Of a stretch of 64,000 bases of DNA, positions 11,037-17,849 are shown one piece after another (the first letter of the stretch is position 1; each line of letters opens with the position of its first letter). The notes beneath the pieces were generated by a model. The model did not search any database and had not been told where the DNA came from. It worked only from the letters and a program-made list of their open reading frames with translations. A program made the translations under genes and the position numbers. Origin of the DNA: DATCZB01 sp035513215 (GTDB taxonomy: Bacteria > Pseudomonadota > Gammaproteobacteria > Steroidobacterales > Rariloculaceae); NCBI GenBank assembly GCA_035513215.1, contig DATKCK010000106.1, positions 45,978 to 109,977 of the forward strand, written 5' to 3'.

Positions 11037-11938
11037 GTGTGGCAATCAATCCGATGAGCGACAAATCCACCGTGCGGCGCTCAGAACCGATGTCGCGGCA
11101 CACGTCGTGGCGCGTCGGGGGAGCCGCCGATCTCTATTACGAGCCTGGGACGGTCGAGGAGCTCGGGTCTTTCCTCGCGTCCCTGCCGCAAGACTGCCCC
11201 GTCACCTGGATCGGGCTCGGCTCGAACCTGCTCGTGCGCGACGGCGGCATCCGCGGCGCCGTCGTCGCTACGAGCGCGCTGCCGAAGATCTTCGAGCACG
11301 CGAGCGGAGGCCGCGTTCGGGCGAGCGCCGCCTTGCCGTGCGCGACCCTGGCGAAGCGCGCCGCCCGTCTGGGATTGGGGCCCGCGGCCTTCTTCGCAGG
11401 AATCCCGGGCAGCGTCGGTGGCGCGCTGGCGATGAACGCAGGCGCTTTCGGAGGTGAGACCTGGGACAGCGTCGCGAGCGTCGAGACCATCGATCGCGCC
11501 GGGGCGATCAGAGCGCGGGGCAGGAGCGACTATGAAATCGGTTACCGGTCCGTGCGGGGTCCCGAACGGGAGTGGTTTCTCGCGGCGACATTCGCCTTTG
11601 CCGAAGCCTTGCCGGCGGAGCCTGCAAGGATTCGGTCGCTGCTCAGGGAGCGATCGGACAAGCAGCCGCTCGGGCTGCCGAGCGCAGGGTCCGTGTTCCG
11701 GAATCCGGAAGGCGCGCACGCCGGGGAGCTGATCGAGAAGGCGGGGCTCAAGGGCATGCGTCGCGGCGGCGCCGTCGTTGCCGATAAGCATGCCAACTTC
11801 ATCATCAATACCGGTTCCGCCACAGCGGCCGATATCGAGACGCTGATCGAAGCCATCAGGCAGCGCGTCAGCGAGGCGACCGGTATCGAGCTCGTGCCCG
11901 AAGTGCGAATCCTCGGTGAGCGGAAGGAGAGCCGCTAG
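11033..11938 (+). CDS. murB: UDP-N-acetylenolpyruvoylglucosamine reductase MurB
   Basis: A 301-residue FAD-dependent reductase that converts UDP-GlcNAc-enolpyruvate to UDP-MurNAc. The FAD-binding region shows GLGSNLLVRDGG near residue 61 and AGIPGSVGGALAMNAGA near 123. The C-terminal domain has the pattern LPSAGSVFRNPEG near 215 and NFIINTGSATA, as in the shorter type II MurB rather than the E. coli type I form. GTG start in a GTGA overlap with murC. The stop TAG is followed directly by the ftsQ ATG with no spacer and no ddl. Confidence 0.95.
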   Translation: MSVAINPMSDKSTVRRSEPMSRHTSWRVGGAADLYYEPGTVEELGSFLASLPQDCPVTWIGLGSNLLVRDGGIRGAVVATSALPKIFEHASGGRVRASAALPCATLAKRAARLGLGPAAFFAGIPGSVGGALAMNAGAFGGETWDSVASVETIDRAGAIRARGRSDYEIGYRSVRGPEREWFLAATFAFAEALPAEPARIRSLLRERSDKQPLGLPSAGSVFRNPEGAHAGELIEKAGLKGMRRGGAVVADKHANFIINTGSATAADIETLIEAIRQRVSEATGIELVPEVRILGERKESR

Positions 11939-12742
11939 ATGGCGCGCTCCCGACGCAATCGACTGAAGAGCCCGAAGCGCGAGTTGCCGAAGCTCCCGCC
12001 CCTGCCGCGTCCGACCATCGACTTTGGCGCGGTCTTCGCCGCCGTCGCTTTGAGCGCCATTGCGCTCATCAGCTTCGCGCTCGGCCGGGAGCTTCTCGAT
12101 CTTCCGGTCAGGACGCTCGACATCGAGGGCAGGTTCCAGCGCGTCACCAAGCTCGAAATCCTCGCGGCGGCGCAGCCGGCTCTCAGGGAGAGCTTTCTGA
12201 CGCTCGACCTCGAGGACATCAGGCGCCGCGTTGCCGCCATCGACTGGGTCGATACGGTCAGACTGCGGCGCGTTTGGCCCGATACCTTGAAGATCTCGTA
12301 TCAGGAGCACCGTGCCGCGGCGAGCTGGGGGGACGACGGACTGCTCAATACTCGCGGTGAGCTCTTCGCCAGCGACGTGCAACGCGAGTATCTGGAGCTG
12401 CCGCGGCTCGCGGGCCCCGAGGGCAGCCATCAGCGCGTGGCGGCGACGTATGTCGCCGTGCGCGACAGGCTGACGCGCGCGAACCTGATTCTCGAATCGA
12501 TCGAGATGGATGCGCGCGGTGCGTTCTCGATCGGGCTCGCCGGAGGCATGAGGGTCCGGATCGGGCGCGACGATGTCGACGGCCGCATCGACCGGTTCTT
12601 CGCCGCGGCAGTGCCGACGCTCGCGGGTGAGATCGATCGGATCGACTACATCGATCTGCGTTATGCGAACGGCTTTGCCGTCGGTTGGCGCGACGAAGCG
12701 GTTTCGGATGCGACGACGGTGAGGGTCGAAGGCGGTGGCTAG
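11939..12742 (+). CDS. ftsQ: Cell division protein FtsQ
   Basis: A 267-residue bitopic protein of the FtsQBL complex. A basic, proline-rich cytoplasmic tail (about 1-22) precedes one membrane segment (about 25-45); the POTRA domain starts near VRTLDIEGRFQRVTKLEI and the beta domain follows, with RRVWPDTLKISYQEHRA and the late DLRYANGFAVGW that are common to FtsQ. The gene starts on the base after the murB stop. Its last eight bases overlap ftsA. Confidence 0.92.
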   Translation: MARSRRNRLKSPKRELPKLPPLPRPTIDFGAVFAAVALSAIALISFALGRELLDLPVRTLDIEGRFQRVTKLEILAAAQPALRESFLTLDLEDIRRRVAAIDWVDTVRLRRVWPDTLKISYQEHRAAASWGDDGLLNTRGELFASDVQREYLELPRLAGPEGSHQRVAATYVAVRDRLTRANLILESIEMDARGAFSIGLAGGMRVRIGRDDVDGRIDRFFAAAVPTLAGEIDRIDYIDLRYANGFAVGWRDEAVSDATTVRVEGGG

Positions 12743-13970
12743 GCGCGACGATCGCAATCTGCTCGTCGGGCTCGACATCGGGACGTCGAAGGTCGTCGCT
12801 ATCGTCGCCGAGGTGTCGCCGGAAGGTCTCATCGAGGTTATCGGGCTCGGCTCGAGCACGTCGCGAGGCCTGAAGCGGGGCGTCGTGGTCAATATCGAAT
12901 CGACGGTGCAGTCGATTCAGCGCGCGATCGAGGAAGCGGAACTCATGGCCGGCTGCGAGATCAACACGGTCTATACGGGGATAGCGGGCAGTCACGTCAA
13001 GAGCCTGAACTCTCACGGCATCGTCGCGATCCGCGACAAGGAGGTCAGCGCGACCGACGTCGAGCGTGTCATCGATGCCGCCAAAGCCGTCGCGATTCCG
13101 GCGGATCAGCGCGTGCTGCACGTCCTGCCGCAGGAGTTCATCATCGATTCGCAGGAAGGCATCCCCGAGCCGATCGGCATGTCGGGCGTCAGGCTCGAGG
13201 CCCGCGTGCACCTCGTGACGGGCGCCGTCAGCGCCGCGCAAAACATCGTCAAGTGCGTGCAGCGCTGCGGGCTCAGCGTCGAGGACATCGTCCTCGAGCA
13301 GCTCGCGTCGAGCTATGCCGTTTTGACCGAGGACGAGAAGGAACTCGGGATCTGCATCATCGACATGGGCGGCGGAACGACGGACATCGCGGTTTTCTGC
13401 GGCGGGGCCATCCAGCACACGGCCGTCATTCCGATCGCGGGCGCACAGGTCACGAACGACATTGCCGTGTCGCTCAGGACGCCGGCCCAGTACGCCGAAG
13501 AGATCAAGATCAAGTACGCCTGCGCGCTGTCGCAGCTCGCCAACCCCGACGAGACGATCGAGGTGCCGAGCGTCGGCGACAGGCCGCCGCGGCGCCTCGC
13601 GCGACAGACGTTGGCCGAGGTCGTCGAGCCGCGCTACGAGGAATTGTTCCACCTCGTGCGCAAGGAGCTGCGTCGTTCGGGGTTCGAGGAGCTGATTGCG
13701 GCCGGCATCGTGCTTACCGGTGGCAGCGCGAAGATGGAAGGCGCGATCGAGCTGGCCGAAGAGGTCTTTCACATGCCGGTTCGTCTCGGCGTGCCGCAAT
13801 ACGTCGAAGGCCTTTCCGACGTCGTTCGCAATCCGATTCATGCAACCGGAGTCGGGCTCCTGCTCTACGGGCGGGAGGCTCTACAGGCGCGCGCGGAAGC
13901 GGCGCAATCGAAGCTGGGTTTGGGCAGTGTATTCCGACGAATGAAGTCATGGTTTCAAGGGAATCTTTAG
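12735..13970 (+). CDS. ftsA: Cell division protein FtsA
   Basis: A 411-residue actin-like ATPase that tethers FtsZ to the inner membrane. Phosphate-1 motif GLDIGTSKVVAIV lies at about residues 13-25, phosphate-2 IIDMGGGTTDIAVF near 208 and the adenosine motif IVLTGGSAKMEG near 325. The extreme C-terminus SVFRRMKSWFQGNL forms the expected amphipathic membrane-targeting helix. GTG start overlapping the ftsQ stop by eight bases. Confidence 0.96.
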   Translation: MARRDDRNLLVGLDIGTSKVVAIVAEVSPEGLIEVIGLGSSTSRGLKRGVVVNIESTVQSIQRAIEEAELMAGCEINTVYTGIAGSHVKSLNSHGIVAIRDKEVSATDVERVIDAAKAVAIPADQRVLHVLPQEFIIDSQEGIPEPIGMSGVRLEARVHLVTGAVSAAQNIVKCVQRCGLSVEDIVLEQLASSYAVLTEDEKELGICIIDMGGGTTDIAVFCGGAIQHTAVIPIAGAQVTNDIAVSLRTPAQYAEEIKIKYACALSQLANPDETIEVPSVGDRPPRRLARQTLAEVVEPRYEELFHLVRKELRRSGFEELIAAGIVLTGGSAKMEGAIELAEEVFHMPVRLGVPQYVEGLSDVVRNPIHATGVGLLLYGREALQARAEAAQSKLGLGSVFRRMKSWFQGNL

Positions 13971-13994
13971 TGTTGTCGTTTAAGGAGTTTGAAC

Positions 13995-15137
13995 ATGTTT
14001 GAGTTGATGGACGGCTACAGCGAAACAGCGATCATCAAGGTCATCGGTATTGGCGGTGGCGGTGGCAACGCCGTAGCGCATATGGTCCGGGCGGGCATCG
14101 ACGGGGTGGATTTCATTTGCGCCAACACCGACGCGCAGGCGCTCAAGAACGCGAAGGTCAAGACGGGGCTTCAGATCGGCTGCAACATCACCAAGGGTCT
14201 CGGGGCGGGCGCCAACCCGGAGGTGGGACGACAGGCAGCGATCGAGGATCGGGACCGGATTCATGAGGTCATCGAAGGCGCCGACATGCTCTTTATCACG
14301 GCGGGTCTCGGCGGCGGCACGGGCACCGGCGCGGCGCCGATCATCGCCCAGCTTGCCAAGGAGCTCGGGGTACTGACGGTCGCCGTCGTGACGCGGCCGT
14401 TCGAGATGGAAGGCACGAAGCGCATGCGTGTCGCCGACCAGGGCATCGCGGAGCTCGCGAAGTACGTCGACTCGCTGATCACGATTCCGAACGAGAAGCT
14501 TCTGACCGTGCTCGGGCCGCAGACGACGTTGCTCGATGCTTTCCGCGCGGCGAACGAGGTTCTTCAGGGGGCCGTGCAGGGCATCGCCGAGCTGATCACG
14601 CGGCCGGGGCTCATCAACGTCGACTTCGCCGATGTCAGGACCGTCATGTCCGAGATGGGCATGGCCATGATGGGCTCGGGCACGGCGACGGGCGAGGATC
14701 GCGCGCGGGTCGCGGCGGAAGCGGCCATTTCGAGCCCGCTGCTCGAGGACATCAATCTCGCCGGCGCCAACGGCATTCTCGTCAACGTGACGGCAGGCAT
14801 GGATCTGTCGATCGGCGAGTTCCAGGAGGTCGGGGACACGGTCAAGCAATTCGCGTCGGACGACGCGACCGTCGTCATCGGGACGGTCATCGATCCCGAG
14901 ATGTCGCAGGAGATCAGGGTCACGGTCGTCGCTACGGGTCTCGGTCAGGGCGCGGTCGCGGCGAAGGATCCGCAGGTTCGCATCGTGGCGCCCCCGAGGC
15001 ACCGCGAGACGAATTACCGGGACTTCGACACTCCTTCGGTGCAGCGGAAGCTCAGCGTGGGAGAGTCGAGGAGCGAGGACGAGGAGCTGCAGGAGATGCT
15101 CGACGTGCCGGCCTTCCTTCGCCGCCAGGCCAACTGA
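13995..15137 (+). CDS. ftsZ: Cell division GTPase FtsZ
   Basis: A 380-residue tubulin homologue that forms the Z ring. The signature GGGTGTGAAP lies at about residues 106-115, the N-terminal IKVIGIGGGGGNAV near 18, and the C-terminal peptide ends in LDVPAFLRRQAN, the tail bound by FtsA, ZipA and ZapD. The start is the ATG at 13995, with TAAGGAG at 13981-13987 as a good ribosome binding site; a TTG two codons upstream is less likely. A ZapD gene in the same window (21216-22019) gives a partner for the tail. Confidence 0.97.
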   Translation: MFELMDGYSETAIIKVIGIGGGGGNAVAHMVRAGIDGVDFICANTDAQALKNAKVKTGLQIGCNITKGLGAGANPEVGRQAAIEDRDRIHEVIEGADMLFITAGLGGGTGTGAAPIIAQLAKELGVLTVAVVTRPFEMEGTKRMRVADQGIAELAKYVDSLITIPNEKLLTVLGPQTTLLDAFRAANEVLQGAVQGIAELITRPGLINVDFADVRTVMSEMGMAMMGSGTATGEDRARVAAEAAISSPLLEDINLAGANGILVNVTAGMDLSIGEFQEVGDTVKQFASDDATVVIGTVIDPEMSQEIRVTVVATGLGQGAVAAKDPQVRIVAPPRHRETNYRDFDTPSVQRKLSVGESRSEDEELQEMLDVPAFLRRQAN

Positions 15138-15220
15138 AGAGCCGTTTCCTTGCCGAGCGACAGGTCGCGTGCTACCGTCCCGGGCCCGCTCGCTCGACCA
15201 GTGGAAAAGGGAAGCTTCAC

Positions 15221-16132
15221 TTGAGGCAGCGTACGCTCAAAGACTCGATCCGGGCGACCGGAATCGGCCTGCACGGGGGGGCCAAGGTCTATATGACCCT
15301 GCGTCCGGCGCCGGCGAACACCGGCATCGTGTTTCGGCGCCTGGATCTGGCCGAGCCGGTCGATGTGCCGGCTACGGCCCTCAACGTGACCGAAACCAAC
15401 CTCGGAACGACGCTCGAGAACGGCGCGGGGAAGGTCGCGACCGTCGAGCATCTGATGTCGGCGCTGGCGGGCCTCGGCATCGATAACGTGCTGATCGACC
15501 TGACTGGCGCCGAGGTGCCGATCATGGACGGCAGCGCGGCGCCGTTCGTTTTTCTGATCCAGTCCGCCGGCATCGAAGAGCAGCCGGCGGACAAGCGCTT
15601 CATTCGTATCCTGCGGCCGATCGAGGTGACCGAAGGCGACAAATGGGCGCGGCTCGAGCCCTACGACGGCTTCAAGGTCAATTTCGAGATCGACTTCGAT
15701 CATCCCGTGCTGCGAAAGCATCGGCAAAGAGCGAGCCTCGACTTCTCGACGACCGCGTTTCTCAAGGAGATCAGCCGGGCACGGACGTTCGGATTTCTGA
15801 AGGACGTCGAAACGCTGCGGGCCAACGAGCTCGCTCTCGGAGGCAGCCTCGATAATGCGATCGTCATGGACGAATATCGTGTCCTGAACGAGGACGGGCT
15901 CAGATTCAAGGACGAGTTCGTCCGCCACAAGGTGCTCGATGCCGTCGGCGACCTCTATCTGCTCGGATCGTGTCTGATCGGCGAGTTCACGGGGTTCAAG
16001 TCCGGTCACAGGCTCAACAATCTCCTGCTGCGCGCCTTGCTCGAGCAGCCCGAAGCCTTTGAAGAGATCATTTTCGACACGGTGAGGCCCTCGCCCGTGT
16101 CCTATCAGCTTCAGCCGGCAGCCGCCGACTGA
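15221..16132 (+). CDS. lpxC: UDP-3-O-acyl-N-acetylglucosamine deacetylase LpxC
   Basis: A 303-residue zinc deacetylase that performs the committed step of lipid A synthesis, so the cell makes lipid A. Zinc-site and catalytic motifs are VEHLMSALAGLGIDN near residue 76 and RHKVLDAVGDL near 234, with GHRLNNLLLRAL near 263. The start is a TTG whose peptide RQRTLKDSIRATGIGLH matches the family N-terminus; an AAAAGGGA element upstream can serve as ribosome binding site. An 83-base gap from ftsZ leaves room for a separate promoter, but I see no clear one. Confidence 0.95.
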   Translation: MRQRTLKDSIRATGIGLHGGAKVYMTLRPAPANTGIVFRRLDLAEPVDVPATALNVTETNLGTTLENGAGKVATVEHLMSALAGLGIDNVLIDLTGAEVPIMDGSAAPFVFLIQSAGIEEQPADKRFIRILRPIEVTEGDKWARLEPYDGFKVNFEIDFDHPVLRKHRQRASLDFSTTAFLKEISRARTFGFLKDVETLRANELALGGSLDNAIVMDEYRVLNEDGLRFKDEFVRHKVLDAVGDLYLLGSCLIGEFTGFKSGHRLNNLLLRALLEQPEAFEEIIFDTVRPSPVSYQLQPAAAD

Positions 16133-16146
16133 GCGTCCGGACCGGC

Positions 16147-16434
16147 CTAGGCCTGACCACCGCCAGGCACGGACACGCGTACCCTGACGGGCCGACCGCA
16201 AAGCTCCGACACCGAATACCGCAGGCGCGCGGCCCAGGCCGAGGAGTCCATGCCGATGACGAGGCGTCCCTGATCGTCGAGGTGCGCGCTGACCACATGT
16301 CCCGCCTCGGCTTCCGGGAGCTCGGATCGGACCTGCTCGGCGAGCTCCCGGCGCTCGAGCGCCTCGCGCCGGAGCCGCGATATGTCGCCAGTTTGCAACA
16401 GTTCGCCGATGGATCGGGGGCTGTTACCCCTCAT
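16147..16434 (-). CDS. dciA: DUF721 / DciA-like protein
   Basis: A 95-residue protein that fits the DUF721 (DciA) family: N-terminal helix SIGELLQTGDISRLRREAL, then a small domain with HLDDQGRLVIGMDSSAWAARLRY, in which the A-W-A-x-x-L-R element is typical. DciA is the replicative helicase loader or operator in bacteria that lack DnaC. It sits between lpxC and secA, as in many gammaproteobacteria, and is transcribed against its neighbours. It is short for a DciA, covering little beyond the core domain. Its 3' end is 14 bases from the lpxC stop. Confidence 0.8.
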   Translation of the reverse strand: MRGNSPRSIGELLQTGDISRLRREALERRELAEQVRSELPEAEAGHVVSAHLDDQGRLVIGMDSSAWAARLRYSVSELCGRPVRVRVSVPGGGQA

Positions 16435-16504
16435 TCTGAGACCAGCGTCAACGTTTTGGGTCTCGAAGCTTGAGCCTGGCTCCGGATGCGCTCATGCTGG
16501 CCGA

Positions 16505-16597
16505 GCGCGAGAATGGGCAAACCGTTCGCGAGAACGGGACGCAAAGCCACCGATCTTGTGGATCGATTCCGAAGACAGCGGGGTTGCGAGGTGCAGT
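16505..16597 (+). ncRNA. Class I cyclic-di-GMP riboswitch (GEMM-I)
   Basis: The segment contains the hallmark pieces of the GEMM-I aptamer in the right order: GGGCAAACC at 16515-16523, a GNRA-capped stem (GTTC, GCGA loop, GAAC) at 16524-16535, GGGACGCAAAGCCACCG at 16536-16552, a second hairpin with GATC/GATC arms around 16552-16564, and AGCGGGGTTGCG at 16578-16589. These correspond closely to the Vibrio cholerae Vc2 aptamer as I remember it. It is oriented toward the M23 gene at 16704. Downstream, a GC-rich hairpin (CGCGCC and GGCGCG arms, 16641-16658) could belong to the expression platform, but it lacks a T-run. On or off behaviour cannot be read from the sequence. Confidence 0.87.
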
Positions 16598-16703
16598 ACA
16601 GCAAAATTCGTTATACTCGGGACGCTTCGAGCTCGCGCGTCGCGCCATGGTCGGCGCGTGAGAATAATAACGCTGTCAGACATCGCATTCGAGGCGTGCG
16701 TAA

Positions 16704-17618
16704 ATGCAGTTAGTCATCCTGTCAAAGGATAAGGGTCACCTCGGTCAATTCAGTGCCGGCCGAGCCTGGTTCTGTCTCGGCATTGCCGCCATCGCCATCT
16801 GCGCACTGACCTTCTACGTAGGATTCCGCGTCGCCGCGGCCTTCGGCGTTCACAATCCCGAAGCTCAGGTCGCCGAGTGGGAGGCGGGGCTCAAGCAGCA
16901 GGAGAGGCTCCTCGCCTCGACGCGCGCGGCGCTGCGGCAGAATCTCGATGCGCTGGCGCTGCGAATCGGTCAGATGAACGCGCATGTCGTCAGGCTCGAC
17001 GCGCTCGGTTCGAGATTGACTCTGATGGCGGGCCTCAACGACGGCGAATTCGATTTCAGCACGATTCCGCCGCTCGGCGGACCCGAGGCGCTCGTCTTCG
17101 GCGCCGACGGCAATCAGCTCGGCCGCGTCGTCGAGACCCTCGATCGCCTCGACCTGCAGCTGACGGATCGCAGCCAGCAGCTCGGCGTGCTCGAGGATCT
17201 GCTGCTGAATCGCAAGCTGGCCGATGAGGTGCACCCCGAAGGCCGGCCGGTCACAACCGGTTACATCTCGTCGACTTTCGGCGAACGCAGCGACCCGTTC
17301 ACGGGTCGTCGTGCGTTTCACGAGGGCGTCGATTTCGCCGGCCGCGAAGGCAACGACATCGTCGCCGTCGCTTCCGGCGTCGTGACCTGGGCCGGCGACC
17401 GCTACGGTTACGGCCAGATGGTCGAGGTCAATCACGGCAACGGTTACGCCACGCGCTATGCGCATAACGCCGAGAACCTCGTCAGCGTCGGCGAGACCGT
17501 CAAGCGCGGTGACGTCATCGCGCGGATGGGCGACACGGGGCGCGCTACGGGGCCGAACCTCCACTTCGAAGTGCTGCGCGACGGGCGAGCGGTCGATCCT
17601 CTGACCGTCATCAACTAA
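16704..17618 (+). CDS. M23 (LytM-domain) envelope protein downstream of the c-di-GMP riboswitch
   Basis: A 304-residue protein with one N-terminal membrane segment (about residues 20-42), a periplasmic coiled-coil stretch (about 55-120) and a C-terminal LytM/M23 domain (about 185-300). Zinc-ligand positions H206 and D210 (FHEGVDF), H254 (RYAHN) and H287 (NLHFEV) are present. The first His of the usual HxH is N285, so one of the two residues thought to act in catalysis is missing. It may be a weak hydrolase or an activator of amidases like EnvC or NlpD. It stands in the usual M23 position ahead of secA. Expression is probably governed by the riboswitch at 16505-16597. Confidence 0.85.
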   Translation: MQLVILSKDKGHLGQFSAGRAWFCLGIAAIAICALTFYVGFRVAAAFGVHNPEAQVAEWEAGLKQQERLLASTRAALRQNLDALALRIGQMNAHVVRLDALGSRLTLMAGLNDGEFDFSTIPPLGGPEALVFGADGNQLGRVVETLDRLDLQLTDRSQQLGVLEDLLLNRKLADEVHPEGRPVTTGYISSTFGERSDPFTGRRAFHEGVDFAGREGNDIVAVASGVVTWAGDRYGYGQMVEVNHGNGYATRYAHNAENLVSVGETVKRGDVIARMGDTGRATGPNLHFEVLRDGRAVDPLTVIN

Positions 17619-17849
17619 GTCGCTCGCCTGATTCCACGTTCGTACCGGTCCATGACCGCAGCCCTTCGAGGCTGCCCAAGGGACCTCTTCCGGCGTGTCG
17701 CGCCAACACGCCCTGCGTCCAGGCGCTCCCGTGCGACAGCGCCCTGCAGGAAAAGGGTGTCTGGCCCCCTTTACTTGTGGGAGTTCGGTCCCAATATGGA
17801 TCGGAAATCCCTAGAATATCGCCTCCCGCCCGCAGCCCAAGGACCTCGT
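17619..17849 (+). other. Structured leader between the M23 gene and secA
   Basis: This 231-base stretch has no convincing gene. It contains several short hairpins: GCAGCC/GGCTGC near 17658-17675, GCGTGT/ACACGC near 17693-17711, and AAAGGG/CCCTTT around TGTCTGGCC at 17752-17772. The last resembles short dispersed palindromes seen in other gammaproteobacteria, but it has no second copy that I found here. The leader may carry the secA promoter or act as a structured 5' region. No SecM-like arrest peptide was seen. An in-frame ATG at 17796 would extend SecA by 18 residues. Confidence 0.4.

Noticed and set aside
9396..11045. 549-codon open frame on the minus strand opposite murC
   Set aside because: Antisense shadow; murC is certain.
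16612..16617. TATACT at 16612-16617 as the main promoter of the M23 gene
   Set aside because: A start there would leave the riboswitch out of the transcript, and no good -35 lies 16-18 bases upstream. It may be a second promoter but I cannot support it.
17652..17849. An N-terminal extension of SecA by up to 66 residues
   Set aside because: The extension is not SecA-like and the family N-terminus begins right after the TTG with a good ribosome binding site.
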